From the NCBI RefSeq assembly GCF_030272615.1, contig NC_081410.1:225915415-225979414 (forward strand): DNA of 64,000 nucleotides, read 5' to 3'. This document shows, one piece after another, positions 11,770 to 23,319 of this stretch. The first letter of the stretch is position 1. Each line of letters begins with the position of its first letter. Position numbers and translations under genes: made by a program. The notes beneath the pieces were generated by a model, which ran no database searches, was not told the DNA's origin, and saw nothing but the letters and a program-made list of their open reading frames with translations. Origin of the DNA: Cryptomeria japonica. Taxonomy: Eukaryota; Streptophyta; Pinopsida; Cupressales; Cupressaceae.

Positions 11770-12329
11770 GATAGCAAAATAATAGTTTGTAAAAAAAAAT
11801 TACCCCTTTGATTAAAAAACAAAAAATAAAAAATTAACCTCCTTGATTTAAAAAATAAACCAGATTTGAGTAATAATTATAGCAAAATTTATGTAAAAAA
11901 AATGTTATATTTAAATCTTAAATAACAAATTTTTAAACAAAAAAAAATATTTACCAAAAAAAAATTATATTCAAACTTAAATAACAAATTGAAATTGATT
12001 TTTTTTTTTTTTTTTTTAATTTTATTTAAACAGATTGTAAATCTTAATAACTATTTTATATTAAAAACTTTATTAGAAAAACTTTATTCAAAGACTTTAA
12101 TTTATTTGAAATTTAAAAACTTTATAACTAAAAATTTTTTTTAACGTTATTAACTATTTAAACTTTTTTTTAAAAGTTAATAAACTATCTAAAAATTTTG
12201 TATATATTAAATGGTGTTACTATGTAGAGGTGCAGAGACGTTAAAACAGAAAAAAACAAAGTTGCAGGGAATACACAGATGTTCTGGAAGAATTTACAGA
12301 TAAGCAACGTTACAAACATGCATGGGCAG

Positions 12330-12400
12330 GCTTGACAGAGGCTAGAGGCGCTCTTAACTGGCTTTAGGGTTTGGCAGTCTGGGTTCGAGTCCCACCAGCT
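12330..12400 (+). other. tRNA-like segment with a B-box
   Basis: The plus strand contains a good pol III B-box/T-arm (GGGTTCGAGTCCCACC, about 12380-12396). It is preceded by a D-arm-like GAGGCTAGAGGCGCTC about 45 bases upstream. I cannot fold a complete cloverleaf with matching acceptor stems, so this is a tRNA relic or SINE head, not a tRNA gene. Confidence 0.3.
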
Positions 12401-12421
12401 CTTTCCCACTCGGCCGAGGGT

Positions 12422-12470
12422 ATGGAAATCTTTGGTGAAATGCCTCAACCAGATGTTGTCTCATGGATAC
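12422..12470 (+). pseudogene. Short PPR-like coding fragment
   Basis: The plus strand encodes MEIFGEMPQPDVVSW, very like the E-M-P-x-x-D-V-V-S-W signature of plant pentatricopeptide-repeat proteins. The similarity fades after about 16 residues. It sits between the two tRNA-like pieces, in antisense to the copia element. This is inference from one short motif; a chance match is possible. Confidence 0.35.
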
Positions 12471-12700
12471 ATGCAACGCAATGGATGATTACAAGTACCA
12501 GAGACAGAGAAATATCAAGTCTTTGTTGCTGGGAAAGACAAAGAAAGTTTTTAAAAGGTGGAGAAGACTGCAGCAATGCTGGTGGAGTTGGATATCATGC
12601 AAACTGCCCTCTGAACCTTGGCAAGATCACCTCCAGGAACCACAGTTGGGGGTTGATAATTGAGTTGTGTATGGGCAATGGTTCGAAAGCCTGAAAAAAA

Positions 12701-12757
12701 TTGGTAGAGCGGAGGACTGAAGTGGGAAACAAAATCCCTAAGAAATCCTTAGGTTGG
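12701..12757 (+). pseudogene. tRNA-Tyr(GUA)-like relic with intron-like insert
   Basis: TTGGTAGAGCGGAGGACTG at 12701-12719 matches the D-arm and 5' anticodon arm of plant nuclear tRNA-Tyr. The anticodon triplet appears altered, followed by an intron-sized insert. ATCCTTAGGT at 12745-12754 then matches the 3' anticodon arm. Plant tRNA-Tyr genes do carry an intron at this place. The T-arm is degraded and the acceptor stem is lost, so it is a pseudogene. Confidence 0.55.
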
Positions 12758-13665
12758 AAACAAAGTCCGTAGCTTTTTCTGAGGTTAACTTACATGTTTT
12801 GTGGATACCCTCAAGAAATGGGAAATATTGAGACTACTAGCTATTAATAATGTTGAACGATTTCCAGGAATAGATCAAAGTATCTGAGCCTCTTTTAAAT
12901 AAGCAATGTGGTGTTTAATTTAACTGTTATCTGCAGTGATAAAATCAAATTTCTTATGATATGCAAGGTTTTGATTTATATGTGTGAATGTGTTATATTG
13001 CTCAGGTTCATGAGCACAGAAAACATTTTGTTCATAGTGAGGGTTTTTTTTATATTAATTGACTGTTCATGAACCTATATGCCCTTAAAAAAAATTGTAT
13101 CGTATTAAGGTAACTAACTTAAAAAAATTTCTTTCAGAATACAAAACTTTGACAAATAGAACAAGGACTCTTTTTTTTTTTTTTTTATAATAACTTTGCA
13201 GACAAGCATTCGAGTTGTCACAATAAATACATGCAAAAAATAGAACTTGTGCAGGGGTAAACAATTTTTGGTGTTGATTATCAATACACTGCAAATTCCA
13301 GCAGTGAATGCAAACTTAACCCACACAAGAATGTAAGCCAAGCTTACCCAGAATTGTAAACAGGACTTATAGACGCACTCAAGAGCTACTGAAAATGAAA
13401 TGGTTTCTAGATACACAAAAAATGTAAGATTTATTATGTAAAGTAAACCAGGCTGAAATAAGCACAAACAAAGATTGAAATAGATCAATAGATATTAAAA
13501 AAAGAGTTAGTATTCTGAGAATGAGGTTAGAAACTGAGAAAATTTGATAACAAAACCCTGCAAGGAAGCTTAAATTTCTTTTTTTTTAGTCAAAAAAAGC
13601 TTGCAAGTAAACAAAATGTGAGAACCTGCAATATGAATCAGAGAAACAACTTTATGATGAAACTG

Positions 13666-13821
13666 TTTTGGCGGCAAGCCTTCCAAAACAAATGAATATG
13701 AAATCTAAAGTATGCAGGAAAAGAAGTTAGTACCAGAGTTTTGGCGGCAAGCTTTCCAAAACTTTAAAAATAATTAAATTTAAACTAGAAAGAAGGAACT
13801 TTGGCGGCAAGCCTTCCAAAG
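13666..13821. repeat. Three spaced hairpin repeats in the copia leader
   Basis: Copies at 13666-13688, 13739-13761 and 13800-13821 of TTTTGGCGGCAAGCCTTCC (then AAAA). Each can fold on itself (TTTTGG with CCAAAA, GGC with GCC). Spacing is 73 and about 60 bases. They lie 230-390 bases inside the PBS, where dimerisation or packaging signals of retroelement RNA would be expected; that role is inference. Confidence 0.8.
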
Positions 13822-14042
13822 CCCTTTTTTTAATAAAAAAAACTAACTAGAATAGGAGATTAAACCTGCAGGCAAACTTGTTAACAAGTTTGAAAAAAAA
13901 GTTAAAAATCTGAAACCAAAACCTGCACAATAGAAAATATTAGAAAAGAACTTCTTCTCCTCTCAATAATGCCTCCAACAAGGTGAACTCCACAGAATGG
14001 TAACCTTCATCAATGTCAACTTAAAACAAGGATTAGAAACCT

Positions 14043-14054
14043 GCTCTGATACCA
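14043..14054 (-). promoter_or_regulatory. Primer-binding site, initiator tRNA-Met
   Basis: The minus strand reads TGGTATCAGAGC directly after the 5' LTR. This is the classic complement of the 3' end of plant initiator tRNA-Met used by copia elements. Confidence 0.95.
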
Positions 14055-14569
14055 TGAAAGGAAATAAAAGAGCAAGGAAAGGAAAATTAATCCAAGAAAG
14101 TTTATGATGAAGTAATTGTTACCAAGAGAAAAGCAATAAAAATGGAGCATCACCCAAATGTGAAGAAGGAGGCACAAGAACTTTTGAAAGGGGAAAAGCA
14201 AAGAAAAACCCCTTGTGATATTATGAATGAGGCAATGCCTAAAAATGAGAGAGAGAGAGAGAGCAAGAAGCTCTTTACAATATTGTCATTAAGAAGAAAT
14301 GAGAGAGGAGGCATCTCTTAAATAGAGATGAGGAGAGGAGTTACAAAGTAACTCCCAAATCTATGAATGCCACCATTCATAAAATGTGTGTGCCATGTGT
14401 CCACATCCTCTTATGGAGGAAATCTAATATTCCTTAATAAAGGAAAATAAAAGAAATGACTTGTCCTCACACATGTACTAGAGGACAAATTACATGTAGG
14501 AATTTCAAAGGAATATCCTAAACTAAATAAAAATAAACCTAAGCTAAGTAAAGATTAAATATTCTAACA
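14055..14569 (-). repeat. 5' LTR of the copia element
   Basis: 515 bp, the mate of 7139-7650; it carries an extra AAG-type triplet near 14162. It is followed by the right target duplication ATATG (14570-14574) and abuts the primer-binding site at 14054. As the 5' LTR of a minus-strand element it should hold the promoter. Confidence 0.97.
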
Positions 14570-17500
14570 ATATGACATCCAAAAAATTATAATAAGTGGC
14601 TAAAAGAGTGTAACAACATATGACCTAGTCTCTCATATCAACATGAAATCACAAGACTCAGAAATAAAGACCAATTATCAACTCATTCATAACATAGAGT
14701 TTTAAACATTCATAAACAAAGAGCACACAGAGAGGCAAACTTGGCACAATATGATATCCTCTTCATATATGAATAAAAATAGTCTAAGTATATTTATATT
14801 CTTCAATAAAACTAATAGAAATGATCAAGTAGAAACCCCTAAACAGAGAACCCATAAGCCCTTTTGAAGATCTTGAGAACTAGCAATCATTGATGATCAA
14901 AACATAAACGCTTTTGCATATTCATCATGTGTCAAAAGAATCATAGTATTTGTATAACTATTTCCTTTCTAATAACTCAATCATCATCATTAACCCTATA
15001 CGCATGCACGAAAAAAGAACTTTTGGGCACACCCACTCTCTTTGTTGCAATGGCTAGTGATGCAATTTTTTTGGCTGAATGAGTATTGTCTATAATCTCT
15101 AGTCCTTGTGACAAGTATAATTTATTGTTATAGTCATTGATATCCTTTGGTCTCTACCTAATCTAGACATGTGGCATCTTGGTGAACTTTTGAAAACTCC
15201 TTTTCTCCCCACCACTCTACAAATCCTACAAGATAGCCATGTGGAGGCTTTTAGGGAACATTCTCAGAAGTAAAAGACCTCAAGAAAAAGGAAAGCTAAG
15301 GGTACATGCAGCAACCTTGGATTCTTTTTTCAAAAGTTAAAACATGTCCCCCCTCAAACTTTCACCCATTAGCCAAGTGGTGCCTTTCACAAGCCAAAAG
15401 TTTAAAGAAAAAATAAAATGAGAGCTAACCTTTTCAAAAAGTGGTACTATTAAAACATGGCTTGGAACTAATGTAAACATGTTTATAGCTTGTTGAAAAG
15501 TTCATACCAATAACTAATAATGAATACTTAGACCAACTTTGTAATTTCATTCAAAAAACAACATATTTTCATATGATTGTAAATAAAGATATGGCCATCA
15601 ATATTATAAATGATCCCTTAGCTACATCTAACAAAATGAAAGTAAAGTATAATGAGTGTTGGTAGGAAAGCAAAATAGACACAATCAAATAAACCTTACT
15701 ATGTTCCACTGCAAATCATTTGTGGAGCCTAACATTCAAAATACATCATATAGGATAGGGATGGAATAGATGGGTCACATCCCATCCTCTATATATTTTT
15801 TTAGGAAAAATATGTAATAGTATAAATATGTACTTATGAATATGGTAAGAATCAAATGGAGATAATAGAAGAGATGTATATATGATGTAATAAGGGATAT
15901 AAGGATAAAATAGATGTACTTGATTGATCTTTGGTAATATAAATATATTGAAATTCTATATATGATGTGTTATATATTTTATGTCTAGATATCTATTTAG
16001 TACTTTGTCTAGATTAACTCCTTGTTCCCTTTATATAACTAAATTTGAGGTATAAAGACGTGGAGTATCGTAAAATTACACCCCGTGTAATTCTATGCTA
16101 TATAAGTACTTATGCTTTATGTTGATTTGAGATCTTCTTGACCACCCACTTGCCTCGTCAGCCTCCACCTTGTCCTTTTCCTAACCCTATTAACTATTTG
16201 ACTCATAGACACTAGCGCTCTATGGAGACATCTACGCACTGCACTAGTGTCCCACAAATCTAACAATCTAAAGGTGGCCATTTGAGTGTTGTACATGCGC
16301 TTGGAAGATTCTTCTAATGCCTTTGTGTGAGTTCACTAACATCCATCTTCATCCCAACATTATTATCTTCCCTCTTGGAGTTCATTTTGCCTCTCTAGTT
16401 GCTCATTTGATCTCTTGGATGGCTTCTCTAACTCTCTCTCTAAATCTCTATTGGATTTACACTTGTTCATTATCTCATTTCAAATATCTATCTCTTACTA
16501 TTCTCTTGTATCTCACACGTTACCACCATTATCATGCTTTGAGGAGGACCCGCTTCTTCTTCTTCATCATCATCTAGCAGGGTTCTTGCTTTAGGTGTGG
16601 AAGGGGAGTCTTCTTCTTCTTTTTTCTCTTGGTATTTCCATAGCATACTTGTTAAGATATTTTTTATTGTTGTATATTTTATCTATTATTCCAGTTATCT
16701 TTTCATTTATCTATCTTGGTTGTCTATGGACGTGGAAACACCAAAATGGAGGTCTGACTATGGTAGGCCTCTAAAATCACAGCCACAACCTTTCATCCTT
16801 GTTTACCTTGTGTGAAGGTTGCCAAGTATATTTGGGGGAGCTAGCTAGAGACTTCAAGCATGGACCGATTGTGAGATTAAATCTCTTCCCTTTTCCCTTT
16901 CATTATGTCATAGATAATCATATTTACTTTTGTGTATCATTATTCACTTCAATTTTATTATTTAGGCATGTTTTCATCACTGTCTAATCTCTATATATAC
17001 TATATGACTCTATCCATATAGGATGCCAGTGCGATGTGTTGTTGTCTTAAAACCGTGCATGTGTCCTCAAACAGAGTGTCATTGAATTACGTCAGAGGGC
17101 CTCTGTTACACATTTAGCATCATCTAAAGTGGTACCTAACATTTTTACACTTTGTATTGCATCCTAAGTGGAGAGGTTGATTTGTGAGTTCACGATAGGT
17201 GTTCACCCACATGTCAGAGTGGTTCACTTTTTACCCTCTACATTTTAGTGAACACTATGTGAAACTTTATCTTGCATATATTTAGATTAGTTTCATCTCC
17301 TATATTTTTAATTCATCATTTTTGCATCATCAAATCCTGAGTCGGGTGGTAGCCCCTTTGTCAATGTGGTCACTATCACTCTTATCTTGCCCCATAGCCA
17401 GAGGTGAAAAAAAAAGAAATATCATTCACACCTTTACATGTTCCTTATAGAAAGGAGCCTACTATATTATATATCCTGGCTAAGACCAATAATTACACTA
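14570..17500. other. No gene recognised
   Basis: A/T-rich sequence with only short, non-homologous open frames. A small imperfect fold-back (ATAGGATAGGGATGG ... ATCCCATCCTCTATA, about 15750-15796) may be a tiny MITE. From about 16130 the base composition becomes pyrimidine-rich, as if coding DNA had decayed, but no domain is recognisable. Confidence 0.5.
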
Positions 17501-17544
17501 TCACAGGTGTGATAGTAGATCCCACATTCTGAGTTGATATTATC

Positions 17545-18160
17545 ATGGAGGAATCCTTATTCATTAAAGGTTGGCATAGGGTGAGATATGATAAGCATCA
17601 TACCTTTGTTCGTACACATAACAAGATTTTTGTTCCACCTCTCTATAATACCATTTTGATGGTCCTTGTGAGACCCAAAGTACATTCCACCACCTTTGTT
17701 GTTATTCTTGAATCGAACCTGTTTTGAGTTAAGCTAGGTATTCCCTAGATAATCGTCATGGAAGAAGTCCCCTCGGTTGTCCATAAATGTTTCAAGTTTC
17801 CTCACGAAGGCATTGCCAACATTGTCTAAGATACTATATTTCAACCATTGATTGCTCATGGGGGTTTTTTTCGTTAGACCATTTTTGGCCTACTCCGATT
17901 GGACCAATGACTCCTTGTGGAGATTTTTTATATAAAGCATACTAAAAATATAACATGGGACAATTATCTTCTTCATCTACTCAGCTTGAATTCTCCTTGC
18001 CCCCTCATTCACCCATCACCACTCAATCTATTCTTGTGTTGTAGCAGGTAGTACCTTATGTCCCATCCTCATCGAGGGTTGAGGTTAAAGTTGTTCCTCA
18101 AAGTAAACCTCCTCACCCACCCAGGACCATGCAGCCTCTAGTGGTGTCTTTTATTCTTAT
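17545..18160 (+). pseudogene. Decayed Ty3/gypsy protease region
   Basis: 17545-17725 and 17758-17930 together resemble the segment after the catalytic site of plant gypsy proteases: LFRVKLGIP then PSVVHKCFKFPHEGIANIV. This parallels the NLLGRSWIH...AVPSTYHQCLKF motif seen in the better preserved gypsy element at 59.1-59.8 kb. Stops (for example at 17725-17727 and near 17829) and frame changes break it. The downstream Pro/Ser-rich sequence may be the linker that follows protease in Tat-like elements. No catalytic Asp segment, RT or LTRs are seen. Confidence 0.5.
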
Positions 18161-20375
18161 ATTGATGTCTTTTGTTCATATGTCTATACTTGATACAGAC
18201 AAAGGAAAGGCATCCATGTTTCCATAGTCAACATCCCACCCTCCCTTTGAGCTTTGCATCCTTTCTGACATCCCTCATCCTATCCAGTATGATAAGGGTA
18301 GGTGTTCACCTCATATTCATTCATCTCCACTAGCTCCCACATCACAGCCTTTGAGGGTACCCCTCATTCTTCCAACTGCTCCTCGATAAAAATGAGGAAG
18401 GGCACCCATAGCTATGGACATGAGACCTATGCCAATTGCACCTCTTGATTCATTGGTTGGCCCTTCTCTATTTTGTCTCTAGAGGCCTCTCCCATGGAGC
18501 ATGATGCTTCTAAGACTCCCAAGGCTTATTTTAATAGACCCCATTTACATTGTAATCAGTGAGCACAAGAATCATCAGTGCATGATCACCTGTGAGTGTG
18601 AGGCCACTTCGAGCATCGTGTGTAATAGATGGTGTCTTTCCCTATCCCTTTTATGCCTACTTCTGAGCCCTCTAATCTTGCTCTCATTTTTTCCTATTTC
18701 CTCTTGCCACCCTCTCTAGGGACCATTGACAAGCCTCACCCTAAATGGGTGCATGTTTTCATCGCCCCTTCCTTAGAACATCCCTTGATCACCTCCTTGC
18801 CAGATGTCCCTCTATTTTCCCAGCCTCTAGATATGCTTCATATGCAAGTAATGCCCTATGTAACCCTATCTAATCTACCTTCTTGTAGGCACCTTTGTAT
18901 TATATTTTTCTCTGGGTACTCGAACCCACTACGATTGAGCAAAGGTCTTCACCTTCACAGAAACCAAAGTGAAAGTTTGAGTTGGGCCCCGTGCCAAAGT
19001 TTCGCTGCATGAAATCGATTCTAGTGCTTTTGATTTATGTTCCTCTTCCTATTTCTCTTTTAGTTTCATTGGTTGCTTGTATTTTCTTTATTGAGGAGGT
19101 TCTACTTTCTTTGGAGGATTTTTTACTCCTCTTTTAGAGGTTGGCAGTGTAGCTCCTGTTTCGCCACCTCAGGCTGAGCCACCCACCTCTTATGATGAGA
19201 GTTGTTTGTTTGACTCTTTAGATGACATCCTTGCATTATCGATAATCTTTATGTGATCATTGACCCTCTCCTCTCAAGGGCTCTTGGATGAAGATATGGA
19301 AGTTGCCTCATTCCTATCCCTTGTTGCTAGTGTCGCCCTCAATGTTACCCTCACAGTTGTTCCCCTTTGGTCTTGACCTCCCTCCCCGTATGATCAATAT
19401 TGGGAGGATGGTGACATGTTGGTGGATAACCTATAGGATGATACCTCTCTTTATTTATATTGTAGATTAGAGTGGTTATGTCTATGTTCCCTCATTATTT
19501 CTTAATTGTGTTTCCCTTTTGAAGGACCCAAGTCACCCTATTGGTACTTGGAAATGGGAGGTTATATGCCTTTACATGTTATGTACTCTCTTGAAGGACC
19601 CAAATCACTTTGTAGGTACTTGAAAATAAGGGATTTTTTAATGTAATATTCTTCTATTTGTTAATCATCTTTCTTCCATTTGTCATATATTATTTTTTGA
19701 TATCGGGGACAAAAGAAAAGCATTCGGAGAATTTAGTCTCTCTTCCATATTGACCTGATTTTTCTTTTCTATTTGTTTTCATTTGCATTCTTCCTATGAT
19801 TTGTAAAGTTTGGTACCATGATAAAACACTCATACGTAGCTATTTACATTGTCCCTTATCATTATTGTTTATCTCTCTTAATGGTTCTAAAACTAGACTC
19901 TAAGGCCATGACTTAGAGATTGGACATCCATACTAAGTAGTTATATGATCATCATGAAAACTCATTTCTTTGTCAACCCAGGGCATATACTTGAAATGGG
20001 TCAGCAAGGTATATGCACTAAAGTCCTCATTGTAGTCATTCTACTAAGAAGAAATATTTCTGAAAGTAAATAACTAAAATGCTTGAATAGAAACTACCTT
20101 GAATTCAAAAAAATAGGAACTTGGTCCATAGAAAGCAAGTAAGAAACTACTCTGTCTACCTTGGTTGCAGGAACAGTCATAGAATGATTTCCAGTGCCTG
20201 TAGGAATAGTCAACCGCCAGGACAACAAACAAAATACTGAAGGAAAATAACAACTGAATACAAAGGGTGGAATTCCTACTAAGTGGCCCCCCTTAGAAAG
20301 TCTTCACCAAAATCCACTAAGTACTACAAACTGGAATATTGTCCTATTAATCTGAAAATACCTGTTACATCATAA
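18161..20375. other. No gene recognised; decayed Pro/Ser-rich sequence
   Basis: Plus-strand open frames such as 18629-19012 are Pro/Leu/Ser-rich and could be the linker of the gypsy relic upstream, but I cannot assign them. 19500-20375 has a short repeated phrase (GAAGGACCCAA at about 19521 and 19593) and nothing else recognisable. Confidence 0.4.
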
Positions 20376-21621
20376 TGTAGGCACGAAAAAATGGTCAACA
20401 CCTATGTCTCCTTTTTTTTAACATATCATGTGCATAGTGCCTCTTAGGTTTAATTAATTAATTAAACCCCCTTTTACTAACAATTCTTCTAAGTCCTAAA
20501 TAAATAAATTAGATAATTTATTTATTTGTCCCCTTTGTCCATTAATTGAATAAATTCATTTTATTTAATTAACTAATTCATAAATATGAGCAATAAATTA
20601 AAAAATCATTTTTATTAATTTATCATATTTATCTTCTTCCAAAATAAAGAATTAATCAATTTTATTTATTACTTCATCTTTATCTCTTTTTGTGAGGAGA
20701 TAATTTATAATTCTTGTTTATTAATTATCTCTAATTATCCTCCCATGTGAGGATATTTCCTGCTTCTTTTATTTTTTATTCTTCTATTTTATCCTCTTAA
20801 ATGGAGATATTTAATAATTTTTAATTATTAAATTTTCTCTTAAAATCTTCCTAACTTTCGAATTTGGGAACAAATATCTTTCCTTGATTTTCAAAATTCA
20901 ATCTTTTTGGCAATATCTCATTAATCTTAATTTCTCATTTCAAAAATGAGGTATGCATCTTCAAAAATCTATTTTTTTTTCCTTGTGAGGAGATAATTAA
21001 TAAATCTTATTTATTAATTATCTTATAAGAGGATATTTTTTTTTTTTTTTAATTCTTCTATCTTTTCGAATAAAGATATTTAATAATTTTTAATTATTAA
21101 AATCTTCCTCATATTTTCAACTTGCTAATTTGGTATTTATGAGAAGATAATTAAAGATTTTATTATTTACTCTCATAATATCTTCACATTTGTTTTATTC
21201 TATCTTCATCCTTTTTCAAATGGCAGCTCTGTTGAGCTCTCAATTAGGTTGGTCCATCTAACCAAAAAACTTTTCAATCTTAGTCATCCAATTAATCCCA
21301 ATTTTTCTATAAATTGAGCTCTCATTGCTCATTTTTGAAAAAAAACCAGGTTTCTAGTATCCTTACGTTGTCGACTTTGTTATCATCTTGTCATCCAATT
21401 TGCTTTCAATTGCATTTGCACTTGTAGGTAAGATCCATAAATATTAATTTGAAGGAGAAAGAAGAACAATGGAGGAACAATAATGGGGATTCCAACATTT
21501 TGGTTTTTATTTTAGTTTCAGAATCTTGTCTTTATGCTTTCATTGATTGAATTAGGAGTCCTTTCATAGCATTTAGGTTTTTGTGGTTAGCTTATTTTAT
21601 GTTATGAATCTTATGTTTGAT
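20376..21621 (+). repeat. 5' LTR of the split non-coding element
   Basis: Begins TGTAGGCACGAAAAAATGG and matches the two-part 3' copy along its full length at roughly 90% by eye. Very A/T-rich, with several TTAATTAATTAA-type blocks. The 3' border is set by loss of homology at CCTAG. Confidence 0.75.
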
Positions 21622-21963
21622 TTCCTAGCTAATATTTTTTCTATCCCATCAATCATTATATCTATTCATCAAATCAATCATTACCATGCTATCTATTCAA
21701 TTTGATTAATTGAGAATTTTTTCATTTGATATAAATCAACCATTTTCTACAATCAATTAACATTCTTCACTTCTTATTAACCATTTTTCTCTTTCATCAT
21801 ATTTCCTCTTTCACCTAACATTCTTCTCTTCTTTCAAGAGATCATTCATTTATTCCATACATAAACAATCTCTCGAGGGGGCATCCTACCTCCATCCCTT
21901 GGTCTGTTGGGGCATGATTTTTTTTTCAATTTTTTTTTAACAAATGCTCAAAATTGCATTGTC

Positions 21964-21979
21964 TCAAAGAGGGGAAAAA
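21964..21979 (+). promoter_or_regulatory. Polypurine tract of the split element
   Basis: TCAAAGAGGGGAAAAA lies directly before the TG of the second LTR copy. This fits plus-strand orientation for the element. Confidence 0.6.
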
Positions 21980-22690
21980 TGTAGGCACTAAAAAATGGTG
22001 AACCCATGTGTCTTGTTTTTTTAACATATCATGCATATAATGCCGCTTAGGTTTAATTAATTAATTTATCCCCCTTTTACTAACAATTCTTCTAAGTCCT
22101 AAATAAATAAATAAGATTATTTATTTATTTTTCCCCTTTGTCCATTAATTAAATAAATTCATTTTATTCAATTAATTAATTCATAAATATGAGCAATAAA
22201 TTAATAAATCATTTTTATTAATTTATAAAATTTATCTTCCTCCAAAATAAAGATAATTAATAAATTTTATTTATTAATTCATCTTTATTTGATTTTTGTG
22301 AGGAGATAATTTATAAATCTTGTTTATTAATTATCTCTATTTATCCTATCATGTGAGGATATTTCCTGCTTTTATTTTTTTTATTCTTTTGTTTTATCCT
22401 CTTATATGGAGATATTTAATAATTAAAAATTATTTATTATTCTCTTAAAATTCTCCTAACTTTTGAATTTGGAAACTAATATCTTTCCTTGATTTTCAAA
22501 AATCAATCTTTTTGGCAATATCTCATTAATCTTAATTTTTCATTTCAAAAATGAGGTATGCATCTTCAAAAATCTGCTTTTTTTCTTATGAAGAGATAAT
22601 TAGTAAATCTCATTTATTAATTATCTTATAAGAGGATAATTTATTTATTTTTTTAATTCTTCTATCTTTTCAAATAAAGATATTTAATAA
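21980..22690 (+). repeat. 3' LTR of the split element, left part
   Basis: Matches positions 20376 to about 21085 of the 5' LTR, then stops at TTTAATAA where the 22-kb insertion starts. Confidence 0.75.
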
Positions 22691-22692
22691 AT

Positions 22693-22864
22693 AGCATATA
22701 TACCTTAAATTTTAATTTAATCTATATAAAGTACGACAAGAGATATCCTTCTCAGGTGCCTATTTGACTTTTGGGTGTAAAATTGATTAAAAATAGGCGC
22801 CTCGAGAAGGATATCTCTCGGCATACTTTATATAGATTAAATTAAAATTTAAGGTATATATGCT
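22693..22864. repeat. 172-bp fold-back (inverted repeat)
   Basis: Two arms of about 73 bp (AGCATATATACCTTAAATTT... and its reverse complement) are separated by about 26 bp. They differ at about six places, mostly transitions. It could be a fold-back MITE or a hairpin RNA source. It sits within 2 bp of the left edge of the 22-kb insertion. No terminal motif of a known MITE family is seen. Confidence 0.85.
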
Positions 22865-23095
22865 AGTGGTAGTGGCACCGCACAACATGGAAAATATAAA
22901 ATAAATCAATGTATATTATATAGTATCTTTTAATTAAAATAAATTATATTATAATATAATATTATTCTATTATTATGTAGAGATATATAAAATTTTATAT
23001 ATCTATTTAGATTATTTTCAATAATTTATATGTGTTGCAAGATCAAAGAAAATACTAAAATCTAAGAATATTAATCTTTATTTAATGACAAGTAC

Positions 23096-23319
23096 TATGG
23101 TTATGGTTAGTGTTGTGTTATAGTCAGGGATAATGTTTACATCATGGATCAGGTTAGGGTTATGATAATGGTTAGGGTTTATATCATGGTTAGGGTTAGC
23201 ATCAATGTTAGGGTTTAGTTTTGGTTTAGGATTATGGTTAGCATTAGGGTTATGGTTACGGTTTAATATTAGGGTTAAATTTATGGTTAGGGTTAGGGTT
23301 TAGTGTCAGGGTTACAATT
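23096..23319 (+). repeat. Degenerate TTAGGG-like array, left part
   Basis: Repeated GGTTAGGGTTATGGTTAGG-type phrases, G-rich on the plus strand. The array is interrupted at 23320 by gypsy element 1 and continues at 37959. Confidence 0.8.

Larger units (their letters stand above)
11770..14042 (-). other. Exceptionally long copia 5' leader
   Basis: 2.27 kb separates the PBS from the gag ATG, far longer than the tens to few hundred bases usual in copia. The part next to gag (11770-12200) is almost pure A/T with long homopolymers. 12300-12780 holds tRNA-like and PPR-like sequence in the opposite orientation, and 13666-13821 has three hairpin repeats. No leader ORF is convincing on the element's sense strand. 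It looks like captured DNA plus structured RNA sequence. Confidence 0.75.
7139..14569 (-). mobile_element. Full-length young Ty1/copia retrotransposon
   Basis: A complete copia element of 7431 bp in reverse orientation. Two LTRs (512 and 515 bp, TG...CA ends) flank it, and a perfect 5-bp target duplication ATATG lies at 7134-7138 and 14570-14574. The LTRs differ at four bases and one 3-bp indel (about 0.8%), which points to recent insertion. Internal order on the minus strand is PBS, 2.3-kb leader, gag, protease-integrase-RT-RNase H, PPT. Pol is one open frame of 1190 codons, but gag has a stop and a frameshift, so this copy probably needs Gag in trans. Order of domains (integrase before RT) fixes the superfamily as Ty1/copia. 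Confidence 0.97.

Noticed and set aside
12371-12694. 107-codon plus-strand frame in the copia leader as a real gene
   Set aside because: Only about 16 residues look PPR-like; the rest has no similarity pattern and overlaps tRNA-like sequence.
20376-22690. Gene content in the A/T-rich repeats
   Set aside because: No frame above 60 codons and the direct-repeat structure with PPT explains the region as LTRs.
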